Source of the DNA: Ideonella aquatica
GTDB lineage: Bacteria > Pseudomonadota > Gammaproteobacteria > Burkholderiales > Burkholderiaceae_C
Assembly: GCF_018069755.1 (NCBI RefSeq)
Contig: NZ_JAGQDE010000029.1
Span: forward strand, 1-47,184
DNA: 47,184 nucleotides
Direction of reading: 5' to 3'
How positions within the stretch are numbered: the first letter of the stretch is position 1; each line of letters begins with the position of its first letter. The notes below the pieces were generated by a model. That model was not told where the DNA came from. It was given only the letters and a program-made list of their open reading frames with translations, and searched no databases. The position numbers were made by a program, and so were the translations under genes. Positions 1-10,150 of this stretch are shown here, piece by piece.

Positions 1-1
1 G

Positions 2-1372
2 CCGCCTGCCGGGGTGGCCAGTGCGCCCGCTTCGGCCGCGCTGCCGGCCTCGGCGCCCGCGGCGGTGGCCTCGGCGCCCACGGCGGTGGCCTCGGCGGCT
101 CCGGTGGTGGCCGAGCCGGCCTCGGCGGCCGCCTCGCGCCCGCCGCGCCCACCCGAGCCCGCACCGGTCGCCGAGCCGGGCGTGCTCGACTCGCTCAGCG
201 AAAACCCCTTCGTGCTGCCGCTGGGCGTGGGTCTGGTGGCGCTGCTGGCCGGCTGGGGCGTGATGCGCCTGCGCCGCCGTGGCCAGGATGGGGCCGGCGA
301 GACCTCGTTCATCGAAAGCAAGCTCCAGCCCGATTCCTTCTTCGGCGCCTCTGGCGGCCAGCGGGTCGACACCCGCGACGGTGCCACCAGCGCGGCCGCC
401 TCCTCGTCGCTGAGCTACTCGCTGAGCCAGCTCGATGCGATCGGCGATGTTGACCCCGTGGCCGAGGCCGACGTCTACCTCGCCTATGGCCGCGATCTTC
501 AGGCCGAGGAGATCCTCAAGGAAGCGCTGCGCACCGACCCGGCGCGCGCCGCGATCCGCACCAAGCTGCTTGAGGTCTACGCCAAGCGCGCCGACACCGA
601 CGCCTTCATGCAGCAAGCCCGTCAGCTCCACGAGATGACCGGCGGGCAGGGCGAAGACTGGGCCCGTGCCGCCGAGCTGGGCCGCCAGATCGACCCGAGC
701 GAGTCGATGTTCGCCGCTGGTGAAGACATGCTGCCGGCCAGCGCCTCGCTGGTGGATGACCATGCACCAGCCGCCTCGGTCGAGCCTGATCCGCTGCCCG
801 AACCCGACCCGGTGCCGGCCGCCGCAGCGGCGCCGGCCGGTCCGTCGTCCACCTATGACATCGACATTGACCTGGACTCTCCGTCGCAGCTCAGCGGGCT
901 TGAAAACACCCGTCCGATGACCGCCTCCGAGCCCACCATGGACCTGGGCGAGCCCTCGGTGCACGGCATGCTCGACGACGATCCGGACACCACCCGGCGC
1001 GGCCGCCTGGACGAGCTGGACCTGGGCGAGCAGACCACGCCCAGCGCCTTTGACGCCCTGGCGCCCGAGTTGCCTGCGGTGTCCGCACCCGCGCCTGCGC
1101 CGCGCGACGCACAGCCGTCCGCCCCAGTCGACTTCGACTTCGGCGACCTGTCACTGGATCTGCCGGGCGAGCCCGCCTCGCCACCGCCGCCGCCCACCGG
1201 CGACGACCTGGATGCCGGCGCCGGTGACCCGCTGCAGCGCAAGATCGAATTGGCCGACGAATTCCGCCGCATTGGCGATGTCGAAGGTGCCCGCGATCTG
1301 CTGCAGGAAGTGATCGAGAAATCCGATGGCGCGCTCAAGGCGCGCGCGCAGAGCCTGCTGGATGAGCTCTGA
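2..1372 (+). CDS. fimV: FimV/HubP-type polar hub protein, C-terminal part (5' end outside window)
   Basis: The reading frame is open from the first bases of the window, so the N-terminus (in this family a periplasmic LysM region) is missing. What remains is an Ala/Pro-rich low-complexity stretch, then one membrane segment ([17 protein letters not shown]) followed by Arg residues. A TPR-like cytoplasmic region follows ([34 protein letters not shown]), then a long acidic Pro/Asp-rich linker. It ends in a compact helical domain ([17 protein letters not shown]) typical of FimV C-termini. FimV/HubP proteins are inner-membrane hubs that recruit polar factors such as type IV pilus regulators. The stop overlaps the start of truA by 11 bases, and the fimV-truA order is common in beta- and gammaproteobacteria. 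The identification is secure for the C-terminal half; the start lies upstream. Confidence 0.9.
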   Translation, partial: PPAGVASAPASAALPASAPAAVASAPTAVASAAPVVAEPASAAASRPPRPPEPAPVAEPGVLDSLSENPFVLPLGVGLVALLAGWGVMRLRRRGQDGAGETSFIESKLQPDSFFGASGGQRVDTRDGATSAAASSSLSYSLSQLDAIGDVDPVAEADVYLAYGRDLQAEEILKEALRTDPARAAIRTKLLEVYAKRADTDAFMQQARQLHEMTGGQGEDWARAAELGRQIDPSESMFAAGEDMLPASASLVDDHAPAASVEPDPLPEPDPVPAAAAAPAGPSSTYDIDIDLDSPSQLSGLENTRPMTASEPTMDLGEPSVHGMLDDDPDTTRRGRLDELDLGEQTTPSAFDALAPELPAVSAPAPAPRDAQPSAPVDFDFGDLSLDLPGEPASPPPPPTGDDLDAGAGDPLQRKIELADEFRRIGDVEGARDLLQEVIEKSDGALKARAQSLLDEL

Positions 1373-2201
1373 GGCCGGGCCGTCGCCCACGGGCGACGAT
1401 CCGGCCGGTCGCCCGCTGCAGCGCATCGCGCTGGGGGTGGCCTACCGCGGTGAGGCCTACCACGGCTGGCAGAGCCAGCCGGGCGGCCAGACCGTGCAGG
1501 ACCACCTGGAGCAGGCGCTCGTCCAGTTCGCCGCGCAGCCGGTGCACACCGTGTGCGCCGGCCGCACCGACACCGGCGTGCATGCGCTGAACCAGGTCGT
1601 CCATTTCGATACCCCGCTGGCGCGCGACGCCTTTTCCTGGGTGCGCGGCACCAACCGCTACCTGCCGCCGGACATCGCGGTGCAGTGGTGCCGCGAGGTG
1701 CCCGCGCACTTCCACGCCCGCAAGCTGGCGCGCGGCCGGCGCTACCGCTACTGGCTGCTGGAGTCGCCGGTGCGCCCGGCGATCGAGCGCGGCGGCTGCG
1801 GCTGGAGCTTCCGGCCGCTGGATGCTCAGGCCATGCGGACGGCGGCCGCACACCTGGTGGGCGAGCACGATTTCAGCTCGTTTCGCTCGTCCGAATGCCA
1901 GGCCGCGTCGCCGGTGAAGCAGTTGCACGCGATCCACATCGAGCGCCGCGGCGCTTACTGGCGCTTCGAGTTCGACGGCGTCGCCTTCCTGCACCACATG
2001 GTGCGCAACATCATGGGCTGCCTGGTGGCGGTCGGGGCGGGCACCCGGGCGCCCGACTGGATGGCCGAGGTGCTGGCCGCGCGCTCGCGCGATGCCGCCG
2101 CGCCCACCTTCGCTCCCGATGGCCTGTATTTCCTGGGGCCCCGCTACGATGCCGAGTTCGGCCTGCCCACGCACACGGCGGCCATGGACTGGATGCCATG
2201 A
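1362..2201 (+). CDS. truA: tRNA pseudouridine(38-40) synthase TruA
   Basis: TruA converts uridines 38-40 of the tRNA anticodon arm to pseudouridine in the cytoplasm. The 279-residue product has the family core: an N-terminal strand ([20 protein letters not shown]), the catalytic loop [11 protein letters not shown] with the nucleophilic Asp at about residue 70, and the C-terminal motif [14 protein letters not shown]. The ATG at 1362 was chosen because it lies just inside the fimV stop; residues 1-20 form a short, non-conserved lead before the family begins. Its stop shares ATGA with trpF, so truA, trpF, trpB and trpA look co-transcribed. The length is slightly above the usual 260-270 residues because of the N-terminal lead. 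Confidence 0.96.
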   Translation: MSSEAGPSPTGDDPAGRPLQRIALGVAYRGEAYHGWQSQPGGQTVQDHLEQALVQFAAQPVHTVCAGRTDTGVHALNQVVHFDTPLARDAFSWVRGTNRYLPPDIAVQWCREVPAHFHARKLARGRRYRYWLLESPVRPAIERGGCGWSFRPLDAQAMRTAAAHLVGEHDFSSFRSSECQAASPVKQLHAIHIERRGAYWRFEFDGVAFLHHMVRNIMGCLVAVGAGTRAPDWMAEVLAARSRDAAAPTFAPDGLYFLGPRYDAEFGLPTHTAAMDWMP

Positions 2202-2863
2202 CTCCCCTGACCCTGCGCACCCGCATCAAGATCTGCGGTTTGACCCGCGAGACGGACATCGACGCCGCCGTGGCCGCTGGCGCTGACGCGATCGGTTTCG
2301 TGCTGTACCCCAAGAGCCCGCGGGCAGTCATCGCCGCGCGGGCCGGCGAGCTGGCGCGGCGCCTGCCGCCCTTCGTGACGCCGGTGCTGCTGTTCGTCAA
2401 CGCCACGCCCGACGAGATCGCCACGGGCCTGGCGGCCGTGCCCCATGCGCTGCTGCAGTTCCACGGCGATGAGACGCCCGAGGCCTGCGCCGCCCCGGCA
2501 AGGCCCTACCTGCGGGCCGCCCGGATGGCGCCCGGGCTCGATTTGCTAGACTTGGCGGCTCGCCACCCCGGCGCCCAAGCGCTTCTGCTGGACGCACCCG
2601 TCGAGGGCTATGGGGGCGGTGGAAAGGTGTTCGATTGGTCTCTCATACCGTCAGTCGTTCCCTGTCCGGTCGTTTTGTCTGGTGGGTTGAATCCTGCAAA
2701 CGTGATCGATGGGGTGATGCACGTCCGGCCCTGGGCCGTTGACGTGAGCTCCGGCGTGGAGAGCGCCAAAGGCATCAAGGACGCTGCGCTGATGCACCGC
2801 TTCTGCCAGGCGGTGCGCGAGGCTGACGCCCGGATCGCCGCCGCTGCCGACGCCGGCACCTGA
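2198..2863 (+). CDS. trpF: Phosphoribosylanthranilate isomerase TrpF
   Basis: TrpF carries out the Amadori isomerisation of N-(5-phosphoribosyl)anthranilate to CdRP, the third step of tryptophan synthesis from anthranilate. The 221-residue TIM barrel begins [14 protein letters not shown], with the catalytic Cys in KICG. It also has the late-barrel signatures FDWSLIP and [12 protein letters not shown], and ends with [15 protein letters not shown], the phosphate-binding region. The start ATG overlaps the truA stop (ATGA), which fixes it. Only trpF, trpB and trpA are present, so the rest of the pathway must be elsewhere. No leader peptide or attenuator is visible upstream, since truA is directly abutted. 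Confidence 0.96.
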   Translation: MTPLTLRTRIKICGLTRETDIDAAVAAGADAIGFVLYPKSPRAVIAARAGELARRLPPFVTPVLLFVNATPDEIATGLAAVPHALLQFHGDETPEACAAPARPYLRAARMAPGLDLLDLAARHPGAQALLLDAPVEGYGGGGKVFDWSLIPSVVPCPVVLSGGLNPANVIDGVMHVRPWAVDVSSGVESAKGIKDAALMHRFCQAVREADARIAAAADAGT

Positions 2864-2889
2864 CCCCCCATCCCCAAGGATTCCCTGTC

Positions 2890-4101
2890 ATGTTCGAGTA
2901 CCACCAGCCCGATGCCTCGGGCCACTTCGGTCCGTACGGCGGCAGCTTCGTCTCCGAGACGCTGACCCATGCGCTCGAGGAACTGAAGGCCGCCTACGCC
3001 CACTACCGCAACGACCCCGAGTTCCGCCGCGAGTTCGAGAACGAGCTCAAGCACTTCGTCGGCCGTCCCAGCCCGATCTACCACGCGGCGCGCCTGTCGC
3101 GCGAGGTGGGCGGGGCGCAGATCTACCTCAAGCGCGAAGACCTCAACCACACCGGCGCGCACAAGGTGAACAACACCATCGGCCAGGCCCTGCTGGCCCG
3201 CCGCATGGGCAAGCCGCGCGTGATCGCCGAGACCGGCGCCGGCCAGCATGGCGTGGCCACCGCCACGATCTGCGCCCGCTACGGCCTGGAGTGCATCGTC
3301 TACATGGGCAGCGAAGACGTGAAACGCCAGAGCCCCAACGTCTACCGCATGCACCTGCTGGGCGCCAAGGTGGTGCCGGTGGAGAGCGGCTCCAAGACGC
3401 TGAAGGATGCGCTCAACGAAGCGCTGCGCGACTGGGTCACCAACGTCGAGAACACCTTCTACATCATCGGCACCGTGGCCGGCCCGGCGCCGTACCCCGA
3501 GATGGTGCGCGACTTCCAGCGCGTCATTGGCGACGAATGCCTGCAGCAGATGCCCGAGTTCCTGGGCGCCGGCCGCCAGCCCGACGCGGTGGTGGCCTGC
3601 GTGGGCGGCGGCAGCAATGCGATGGGCATCTTCTACCCCTACATCCCGCACGAGCAGGTGCGCCTGATCGGCGTGGAGGCCGCGGGCGATGGTCTGGATA
3701 CCGGACGCCATGCCGCCAGCATCTCGGCCGGCAGCCCCGGCGTGCTGCACGGCAACCGCACCTACCTGCTGCAGGACGAGAACGGCCAGATCATCGAGAC
3801 CCACTCGGTCTCGGCCGGCCTGGACTACCCTGGCGTCGGCCCCGAGCACGCCTACCTGCACGACATCGGCCGCGCCGAGTACGTGGGTTGCACCGATGAC
3901 GAGGCCATGGCCGCCTTCCACCGCCTGTGCCGCACCGAAGGCATCATCCCTGCGCTGGAATCCAGCCATGCCGTGGCCTACGCCATGAAGCTGGCCGCCA
4001 CCATGCGCCCCGACCAGCACGTGCTGGTCAACCTCAGCGGCCGCGGCGACAAGGACATCAACACCGTGGCCAAGCTTGCCGGCCTGGAGGGCATTGCATG
4101 A
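2890..4101 (+). CDS. trpB: Tryptophan synthase beta subunit TrpB
   Basis: TrpB is the PLP enzyme that condenses indole with serine to give tryptophan, working as an alpha2-beta2 complex with TrpA. The 403-residue protein shows the family opening ([15 protein letters not shown]), the PLP lysine in [15 protein letters not shown] (K92), the glycine-rich phosphate loop [12 protein letters not shown], and NLSGRGDKD near the C-terminus. A Shine-Dalgarno-like AAGGA precedes the ATG, after a 26-bp gap from trpF. Its stop overlaps the trpA start by four bases, which suggests translational coupling of the two subunits. Confidence 0.98.
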   Translation: MFEYHQPDASGHFGPYGGSFVSETLTHALEELKAAYAHYRNDPEFRREFENELKHFVGRPSPIYHAARLSREVGGAQIYLKREDLNHTGAHKVNNTIGQALLARRMGKPRVIAETGAGQHGVATATICARYGLECIVYMGSEDVKRQSPNVYRMHLLGAKVVPVESGSKTLKDALNEALRDWVTNVENTFYIIGTVAGPAPYPEMVRDFQRVIGDECLQQMPEFLGAGRQPDAVVACVGGGSNAMGIFYPYIPHEQVRLIGVEAAGDGLDTGRHAASISAGSPGVLHGNRTYLLQDENGQIIETHSVSAGLDYPGVGPEHAYLHDIGRAEYVGCTDDEAMAAFHRLCRTEGIIPALESSHAVAYAMKLAATMRPDQHVLVNLSGRGDKDINTVAKLAGLEGIA

Positions 4102-4910
4102 GCCGCATCGCTGCTACCTTTGCGGCCCTGAAGGCCGATGGCCGCCGGGCCTTGATTCCGTATGTCTGCGCCGGTGACCCGCATGCCGATGGCACCGTGG
4201 ATGTGATGCTGGCGCTGGCCGACGGCGGCGCCGATGTGATCGAGCTGGGCGTGCCTTTCTCGGACCCGATGGCCGACGGCCCGGTGATCCAGAAGGCCGC
4301 CGAGCGCGCGCTGGCGCGCGGCATCGGCATGGCCCAGGTGCTGGCGATGGTGCGGGACTTCCGCGCCCGCAACGCCACGACGCCGGTGGTGCTGATGGGC
4401 TATGCCAACCCGGTGGAGCGCTACGATCAGAAGCACGGCGGCGGCGCCTTCGTGAAGGACGCGGCGGCCGCAGGGGTGGATGGCGTGCTGATCGTCGACT
4501 ACCCGCCCGAGGAGTGCGGGGCCTTTGCCCAGGCGCTGCAGGCCCACGGGCTGGATCTGATCTTCCTGCTGGCCCCCACCTCCACCGAGCAGCGCATGCG
4601 CCAGGTCGGAGAGATCGCCACCGGCTATGTCTACTACGTCTCGCTCAAGGGCGTCACCGGGGCCGGGAACCTGGACACCGAGGCCGTGGCCGCCGCCGTG
4701 CCGCGCATCCGCCAGCATGTGAAGGTGCCGGTGGGCGTGGGTTTCGGCATCCGCGACGCGGCGTCTGCGCAGGCGGTGGGCCGGGTTTCGGACGGCGTGG
4801 TCATCGGTTCGCGCCTGATCCAGATCCTGGAAACCCAAACGCGCGACAATGCGCCCGCGGCGGCCCGGGCCTTCATGGCCGAGATCCGCACCGCCCTGGA
4901 CAGCCTCTGA
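4098..4910 (+). CDS. trpA: Tryptophan synthase alpha subunit TrpA
   Basis: TrpA cleaves indole-3-glycerol phosphate and channels indole to TrpB. The 270-residue barrel has both catalytic acids at the canonical numbering: E49 in [11 protein letters not shown] and D60 in PMADGP. It also has the phosphate-binding strands [11 protein letters not shown] and GVVIGSRLI. The ATG at 4098 overlaps the trpB stop and matches the usual MSRI-type N-terminus, so the start is well supported. A 48-bp gap leads to accD. Confidence 0.97.
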   Translation: MSRIAATFAALKADGRRALIPYVCAGDPHADGTVDVMLALADGGADVIELGVPFSDPMADGPVIQKAAERALARGIGMAQVLAMVRDFRARNATTPVVLMGYANPVERYDQKHGGGAFVKDAAAAGVDGVLIVDYPPEECGAFAQALQAHGLDLIFLLAPTSTEQRMRQVGEIATGYVYYVSLKGVTGAGNLDTEAVAAAVPRIRQHVKVPVGVGFGIRDAASAQAVGRVSDGVVIGSRLIQILETQTRDNAPAAARAFMAEIRTALDSL

Positions 4911-4958
4911 AGGCTTTCTGGCAGACTATGGGACTGAATCGTTGAGGAGCCTTGATCG

Positions 4959-5831
4959 ATGAGCTGGCTTGAAAAACTGCTGCCACCGAAGATCCAGCAC
5001 ACCGACCCGAGCGAGCGCCGCTCGGTGCCGGAAGGCCTGTGGATCAAGTGCCCCTCCTGCGAGTCGGTGCTCTACAAGACTGATCTTGAGAGCAACCTCA
5101 ACGTCTGCCCCAAGTGCGACCACCACCACCGCATCGGGGCGCGCGCGCGCCTCGATGCCTTCCTCGATGCCGAAGGCCGCTACGAGATCGGCCACGAGGT
5201 GCTGCCGGTCGACGCACTGAAGTTCAAGGACAGCAAGAAGTACCCCGAGCGCCTGAAGAGTGCGCTTGAGACCACCGGCGAGACCGATGCGCTGATCGTC
5301 ATCGGCGGCGCCGTGATGAGCATGCCGGTGGTGGCCGCCTGCTTCGAGTTCGACTTCATGGGCGGCTCGATGGGTTCGGTGGTGGGCGAGCGCTTCGTGC
5401 GCGGCGTCGAGACCGCCGTCGAGCAGAAGGTGCCCTTCATCTGCTTCACCGCCACCGGCGGTGCGCGCATGCAGGAAGGCCTGTTCAGCCTGTTCCAGAT
5501 GGCCAAGACCAACGCCTCGCTGACCCGCCTGGCCAAGGCCCGCCTGCCCTACATCAGCGTGCTGACCGACCCGACGATGGGTGGCGTCTCGGCCTCGTTT
5601 GCCTTTGTGGGTGATGTGGTGATTGCCGAGCCCAAGGCGCTGATCGGCTTTGCCGGTCCGCGCGTGATCGAGAACACCGTGCGCGAGAAGCTGCCTGAGG
5701 GCTTTCAGCGCGCCGAGTTCCTGGTCGAGAAGGGCGCGGTCGACATGATCCTGGACCGCCGCCACCTGCGCCAGGCCATCGCCCACCAGCTGGCCATGCT
5801 GCAGCGCCAGAGCGCTGACGCCGTCGCCTGA
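4959..5831 (+). CDS. accD: Acetyl-CoA carboxylase carboxyltransferase subunit beta
   Basis: AccD pairs with AccA to transfer CO2 from biotin carboxyl carrier protein to acetyl-CoA, making malonyl-CoA for fatty acid synthesis. The 290-residue product starts [12 protein letters not shown]. It carries the beta-subunit zinc ribbon (C31, C34, C50, C53 in KCPSC and CPKC), then the crotonase-like carboxyltransferase core ([37 protein letters not shown]). A GAGGAG ribosome site lies before the ATG. The accD-folC-dedD-cvpA-purF order that begins here is also found in E. coli. Confidence 0.97.
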   Translation: MSWLEKLLPPKIQHTDPSERRSVPEGLWIKCPSCESVLYKTDLESNLNVCPKCDHHHRIGARARLDAFLDAEGRYEIGHEVLPVDALKFKDSKKYPERLKSALETTGETDALIVIGGAVMSMPVVAACFEFDFMGGSMGSVVGERFVRGVETAVEQKVPFICFTATGGARMQEGLFSLFQMAKTNASLTRLAKARLPYISVLTDPTMGGVSASFAFVGDVVIAEPKALIGFAGPRVIENTVREKLPEGFQRAEFLVEKGAVDMILDRRHLRQAIAHQLAMLQRQSADAVA

Positions 5832-5850
5832 CCCCGTTCACCCCCATTCC

Positions 5851-5887
5851 CGCCCCGGTGCGACACCGTCGCCCGGGGCGCTGTCTT
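5851..5887 (+). terminator. Strong hairpin between accD and folC, possible terminator or attenuator
   Basis: CGCCCCGG (5851-5858) pairs with CCGGGGCG (5873-5880). Inside it GCGAC (5860-5864) pairs with GTCGC (5868-5872) around a 3-base loop, leaving only T5859 bulged. A short T-rich stretch (CTGTCTTT) follows, ending at the folC start. The 13-bp stem is certain; termination is uncertain because the T tract is weak. It could instead act on folC translation. Confidence 0.5.
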
Positions 5888-5889
5888 TG

Positions 5890-7182
5890 ATGAGCACGCT
5901 GCCCACCACGCTGGCAGGCTGGCTCGCCCACTGCGAGCGCCTGCACCCCACCGAGATCGAGATGACCCTGGACCGTGTCCGCACGGTCAAGGAGCGCCTG
6001 GGCCTGCGCTTCGACTGCCCGGTGATCAGCGTCGCCGGCACCAATGGCAAGGGCTCCACCTGCGCCATGCTCGACAGCATCGCCCGCGCCGCCGGCTACC
6101 GCGTGGGTCTGTTCAGCAAGCCGCACCTGGTGCACTTCGAGGAGCGCTGCCGGGTGGATGGCGAAATGGTCAGCGGCGACTCGCTGGTCGAGCACTTTGC
6201 CGCGGTCGAGGCCGCGCGCGGTGACGTCAGTCTGACCTATTTCGAGTTCACGCTGCTGGCCATCGCCCGGCGCCTGATCGCCGCCCAACCCGAGCTGGTG
6301 ATCCTGGAGGTGGGTCTGGGCGGCCGGCTGGATGCGGTGAACGCCTTCGACGCCGATGTCAGCGTGATCACCTCGATTGACATCGACCACGTGGCCTTCC
6401 TGGGCCCCGACCGAGAGAGCATCGGCCGCGAGAAGGCCGGCATCCTGCGCGCCGGCCGGCCGGCCATCGTCTCCGACCCATTGCCGCCGGCCAGCGTGCT
6501 GCAGGCTGCTGAGGCGCTGGGCGCCGACCTGTGGTTGATGGGCCGTGACTACAACCAGCAAGGCGACCGCCAGCAGTGGTCGTGGAGTGGGCGAGGGCGC
6601 CGCTACCACGCGCTGGGTCACCCGGCGCTGCGCGGCGCCAACCAGTTGCTCAACGCCAGCGGCGCGATCGCCGCGCTGGAGGCGCTGCGCGAGCGCCTGC
6701 CGATCAACGCCCAGGCGCTGCGCGTGGGCCTGGCCACGGTGGAGCTGCCGGGGCGCTTCCAGATCGTGCCGGGCCAGCCGGCGCTGGTGCTGGACGTGGC
6801 CCACAACGACCAGAGCGTTGCGGCACTGGCGCTGAACCTCGACCAGATGGGCTTTTTCCCGCGCACCCGGGCCGTCTTCGGTGCGATGCACGACAAGGAC
6901 CTGGCGGCGGCGGTGGCGCGGCTGGCGCCGCTGGTGGATGCCTGGCACCTGACCGACCTGCCGCTGCCCCGTGCCGCCCGTGCCGAGGACCTGGCGGCGG
7001 TGGTGCGCCAGGTCCGGCCCGACACCCCGGCCCAGACCCACGCCGACCCCGCCTCGGCCCTGGCCGCGGCCCTCGAAGCCTCGGACCCGGCTGATAGAAT
7101 CGTGGTCTTCGGCTCCTTCCTGACCGTGGGCGGCGTGCTGAAGGACGGCGTGCCCCGGTTGAGCGCTCCCCACAAGGGCTGA
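5890..7182 (+). CDS. folC: Bifunctional folylpolyglutamate/dihydrofolate synthase FolC
   Basis: FolC adds glutamate to dihydropteroate (making dihydrofolate) and extends polyglutamate tails on folates in the cytoplasm. The 430-residue Mur-ligase-type protein has the P-loop VAGTNGKGSTCAML, the family segment KPHLVHFEERCRV, the VGLGGRLDAVNAFD motif and DIDHVAFLG. Its C-terminal domain includes LDVAHNDQS and VFGSFLTVGG. The ATG at 5890 was preferred over the TTG three bases upstream. It follows directly on the accD-folC hairpin. A TAGAAT hexamer near 7094, inside the 3' end, could be a promoter for downstream genes but lacks a good -35 partner. Confidence 0.95.
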   Translation: MSTLPTTLAGWLAHCERLHPTEIEMTLDRVRTVKERLGLRFDCPVISVAGTNGKGSTCAMLDSIARAAGYRVGLFSKPHLVHFEERCRVDGEMVSGDSLVEHFAAVEAARGDVSLTYFEFTLLAIARRLIAAQPELVILEVGLGGRLDAVNAFDADVSVITSIDIDHVAFLGPDRESIGREKAGILRAGRPAIVSDPLPPASVLQAAEALGADLWLMGRDYNQQGDRQQWSWSGRGRRYHALGHPALRGANQLLNASGAIAALEALRERLPINAQALRVGLATVELPGRFQIVPGQPALVLDVAHNDQSVAALALNLDQMGFFPRTRAVFGAMHDKDLAAAVARLAPLVDAWHLTDLPLPRAARAEDLAAVVRQVRPDTPAQTHADPASALAAALEASDPADRIVVFGSFLTVGGVLKDGVPRLSAPHKG

Positions 7183-7252
7183 CCGGCGTCGCCGTGACGC
7201 CTGCGGATGGTCGGGGCGTTTGCCGCTTCGCCCACCTGCCCGACGCGCCCGC

Positions 7253-8068
7253 ATGGCCCTGCCACCGTTCCTGACCTCCCTGTTCAAGAAGTCGCCCGCC
7301 GCGGCGCCCGCGTCGATGCTCGACGCCGCCGAGGTGGTGCGCGACGCCCGCAGCCGCGCCCGGCGCCGCCTGATCGGGGCCAGCGTGCTGCTGGGACTGG
7401 GCATCATCGGCCTGCCGCTGCTGTTCGAGAGCCGCCCGCGCCCCATCCCGGTGGACCTGCCGATCGAGATTCCTGCCCGCGAAGGAGCGCCGGCGCTGAA
7501 CGCCCCGGTGGCCCGCGCGGATGCGCGCCGCCCTGAAGCCCGCCCCGCCGAGCCGATCGACGAGCCGGTGCTGCCGGCGTCGGCCGCGTCGGCCTCATCA
7601 AGCAACGCCAAGCCGGCGACCACCAAGCCGTCGGCGCCGGCTGAGGCCAAGCCGGTGCTGCCCGGCCCGGTGGCGTCGTCCCCACCCAAGCCGCCCGTCA
7701 AGCCTGACGCGAAGCCGGAGCCCAAGCCCGAGCCCAAACCGGACACCAAACCCGACGCCAAAGCGCCCGCCAAGCCGGAGGCCAAGGTCGAGCCCAAGCC
7801 CGCCGCCAAGCCCGACACCAAACCCGCCGCCGCCGACGACGGCCGCTATGTGGTCCAGATCGGCGCCTTCGCCGAGGTCGGCAGCGCCCGCGAGGCGCGC
7901 ATGAAGGTTGAGGGCATGGGCCTGAAGACCTACACCCAGGTGATCGACTCGGCCACCGGTCGCCGCATCCGCGTGCGCGTGGGGCCCTACGCCACCAAGG
8001 CCGAGGCCGACAAGGCCGCGGCCCGCATCAAGGCGGGTGGCCTGCAGGCCGCCGTGCTGGTGCTCTGA
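7253..8068 (+). CDS. dedD: SPOR-domain envelope protein, DedD-like
   Basis: This is predicted to be a single-pass inner-membrane protein whose periplasmic SPOR domain binds denuded glycan at the septum. The 271-residue protein has a short basic N-terminus, one membrane segment (about residues 44-60, LIGASVLLGLGIIGLPLLF) and a long Pro/Lys/Glu linker made of repeated KPEPKP/KPDTKP units. It closes with a C-terminal SPOR domain (about 197-271, starting YVVQIGAFAEVGSA). The ATG at 7253 gives the usual MALPPFLTSLFKK lead; frame continues upstream but without a better start. The position between folC and cvpA matches E. coli dedD. The symbol rests on domain and order rather than close sequence identity. 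Confidence 0.85.
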   Translation: MALPPFLTSLFKKSPAAAPASMLDAAEVVRDARSRARRRLIGASVLLGLGIIGLPLLFESRPRPIPVDLPIEIPAREGAPALNAPVARADARRPEARPAEPIDEPVLPASAASASSSNAKPATTKPSAPAEAKPVLPGPVASSPPKPPVKPDAKPEPKPEPKPDTKPDAKAPAKPEAKVEPKPAAKPDTKPAAADDGRYVVQIGAFAEVGSAREARMKVEGMGLKTYTQVIDSATGRRIRVRVGPYATKAEADKAAARIKAGGLQAAVLVL

Positions 8069-8079
8069 GGCCACCTGTC

Positions 8080-8592
8080 GTGGGCTCTGAACACGCGGCC
8101 ACCACTGTCTGGCTGGGTCTGGGCTGGGTCGACTGGACCCTGGCCCTGCTGGCCCTGTTCTCGGTGCTGGTGGGCCTGTGGCGGGGGCTGGTCTACGAAC
8201 TGTTGTCGCTGGCCGCCTGGGTGATGGCCTGGCTGGTGGCGCTGAACTGGGGGCCGGAGCTGGCCGCCCGTTTGCCGCTCAACGATGCCGACACCGCGCC
8301 GCGCGTGGCGCTGGGCTATGCGCTGTGTTTCCTGGGTACGCTGCTGCTGGGCGCGCTGCTGGCGCGCCTGCTGCGCATGCTGGTGGCGGCCACGCCGCTG
8401 CGCTGGATCGATCGCCTGCTGGGCGCTGTCTTTGGTGCGGCGCGCGGCGCGCTGCTGCTGCTGGCCGTGGTCATTGTGGTGGGCTGGACGCCGCTGTCGC
8501 GCTCGGCGGCGTGGCAGTCCTCGCAGGTCGCCGCGTGGATGGGGCAGGCCGGGGCGCTGTGGCAGGCCTGGCGTCCCCAGAGCACCCGCTGA
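8080..8592 (+). CDS. cvpA: CvpA family inner-membrane protein
   Basis: CvpA is a small polytopic membrane protein named for its role in colicin V production in E. coli; its biochemical function is not settled. The 170-residue product has four likely membrane segments (around residues 17-34, 37-52, 73-95 and 110-136) and the family pattern [19 protein letters not shown]. The predicted start is GTG at 8080, 11 bases after the dedD stop. Its fixed place just before purF supports the call. Confidence 0.88.
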   Translation: MGSEHAATTVWLGLGWVDWTLALLALFSVLVGLWRGLVYELLSLAAWVMAWLVALNWGPELAARLPLNDADTAPRVALGYALCFLGTLLLGALLARLLRMLVAATPLRWIDRLLGAVFGAARGALLLLAVVIVVGWTPLSRSAAWQSSQVAAWMGQAGALWQAWRPQSTR

Positions 8593-8632
8593 CCACTCTC
8601 GGATTCTTTTCGCTTTTCAGGACGGACCTCCC

Positions 8633-10150
8633 ATGTGCGGCATCGTCGGTGTCATCTCCAAGCAACCGGTCAATCAGCTGATCTATGACGCGCTGCTGCT
8701 GCTGCAGCACCGCGGTCAGGACGCGGCCGGCATCGTCACCATGCAGGGCACCAAGTGCTACATGCACAAGGCCCGCGGCATGGTGCGCGACGTCTTCCGC
8801 ACCCGCAACATGCGGGCGCTGCCGGGCCATGTGGGCCTGGGCCAGGTGCGCTACCCCACAGCGGGCAATGCCTACAGCGAGGAAGAGGCGCAGCCCTTCT
8901 ACGTCAACGCGCCCTTCGGCATCGTGCTGGTGCACAACGGCAACCTGACCAATGCGCTGGCGCTGAAGGACGAGTTGTTCGACATCGACCGCCGCCACAT
9001 CAACACCGAGAGCGACACCGAGGTGCTGATCAACATCCTCGCGCACGAGTTGGAGCTGGCTGCGCGCGACCTGCCGCTGACGCCCGAGGAGATCTTCAAG
9101 GCCGTGGGCGCGGTGCACCAGCGCATCAAGGGCTCGTATGCGGTGGTGGCGCTGATCGCCGGCCATGGCCTGCTGGCCTTCCGTGATCCGCACGGCATGC
9201 GGCCGCTGTGCTACGGCGTCTCGGGTGACGGCACCGAGGTGATGCTGGCCAGCGAGTCGGTGGCGCTGGAGGGCACCGGCCACCGCTTCGTGCGCGATGT
9301 CGCGCCGGGCGAGGCGGTCTTCATCAGCACCGATGGCCAGCTGCACAGCCAGCAGTGCGCCAAGGACCCGCAGCTGCACCCCTGCATGTTCGAGTACGTC
9401 TACCTGGCGCGGCCCGACTCGGTGATCGACGGCATCTCGGTCTACCAGGCCCGGCTGAACATGGGCGAGACGCTGGCCCAGCGCCTGATCTCCACCATGC
9501 CGCCCAGCGAGATCGACGTGGTGATCCCGATCCCCGAGTCCAGCCGGCCCAGCGCCATGCAGTTGGCGCACAAGATCGGCAAGCCCTACCGCGAGGGCTT
9601 CGTGAAGAACCGCTATGTGGGCCGCACCTTCATCATGCCCGGCCAGAGCGTGCGCAAGAAGAGCGTGCGCCAGAAGCTCAATGCGATCGGTCTGGAGTTC
9701 AAGGGCCGCAACGTGCTGCTGGTGGACGACTCCATCGTGCGTGGCACCACCAGCAAGGAAATCGTGCAGATGGCCCGCGAGGCCGGTGCCAACAAGGTCT
9801 ACATGGCCTCGGCCGCGCCGCCCGTGAAGTACCCCAATGTGTATGGCATCGACATGCCCACGCAGGAGGAGCTGATCGCCCACGACCGCACGATGGAGGA
9901 GATCCGCGCCTACATCGGCGCCGACGCGCTGATCTACCAGGATGTCGATGCGATGAAGCGTGTCGTGGGGGCGCTCAACCCGTCGATCAAGGGCTTCGAG
10001 GCCTCGTGCTTCGACGGCACCTATATCACCGGCGACGTCAGCGTGGCCGACTTCGCCGCCATGAAGGCGCAGCGCGCCGCGCAGCCGGGTGACGAGGAAG
10101 ACGCCGAGTCGCGCAGCCGCCTGGCGCTGCAAAGCCGGAGCGATGCATGA
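8633..10150 (+). CDS. purF: Amidophosphoribosyltransferase PurF
   Basis: PurF commits PRPP to purine synthesis, using glutamine-derived ammonia to form 5-phosphoribosylamine. The 505-residue protein begins [10 protein letters not shown], so Cys2 becomes the N-terminal nucleophile of the glutaminase domain after Met removal. The domain continues with [21 protein letters not shown] and HNGNLTN. The C-terminal phosphoribosyltransferase domain has [15 protein letters not shown] and the PRPP loop [13 protein letters not shown]. The length matches the family. Its stop shares ATGA with metZ, linking purine and methionine genes in one transcript. Confidence 0.98.
   Translation: MCGIVGVISKQPVNQLIYDALLLLQHRGQDAAGIVTMQGTKCYMHKARGMVRDVFRTRNMRALPGHVGLGQVRYPTAGNAYSEEEAQPFYVNAPFGIVLVHNGNLTNALALKDELFDIDRRHINTESDTEVLINILAHELELAARDLPLTPEEIFKAVGAVHQRIKGSYAVVALIAGHGLLAFRDPHGMRPLCYGVSGDGTEVMLASESVALEGTGHRFVRDVAPGEAVFISTDGQLHSQQCAKDPQLHPCMFEYVYLARPDSVIDGISVYQARLNMGETLAQRLISTMPPSEIDVVIPIPESSRPSAMQLAHKIGKPYREGFVKNRYVGRTFIMPGQSVRKKSVRQKLNAIGLEFKGRNVLLVDDSIVRGTTSKEIVQMAREAGANKVYMASAAPPVKYPNVYGIDMPTQEELIAHDRTMEEIRAYIGADALIYQDVDAMKRVVGALNPSIKGFEASCFDGTYITGDVSVADFAAMKAQRAAQPGDEEDAESRSRLALQSRSDA

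Noticed and set aside
2864-2889. Tryptophan attenuator before trpB
   Set aside because: The gap is only 26 bases with no Trp-rich leader or paired stems.
2608-4020. Open frame of 470 codons on - opposite trpB
   Set aside because: The composition is that of an antisense shadow and trpB is unmistakable on +.
7091-7098. TAGAAT in the folC 3' end as a promoter for dedD-cvpA-purF
   Set aside because: No acceptable -35 at 16-18 bases; such hexamers arise by chance in coding sequence.
5554-7821. Open frame of 755 codons on - across accD, folC and dedD
   Set aside because: It is antisense to three well-conserved genes and its repeats simply mirror the KPEPKP linker of dedD.
8471-10132. 553-codon frame on - opposite purF
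   Set aside because: Shadow frame; purF has full family motifs on +.
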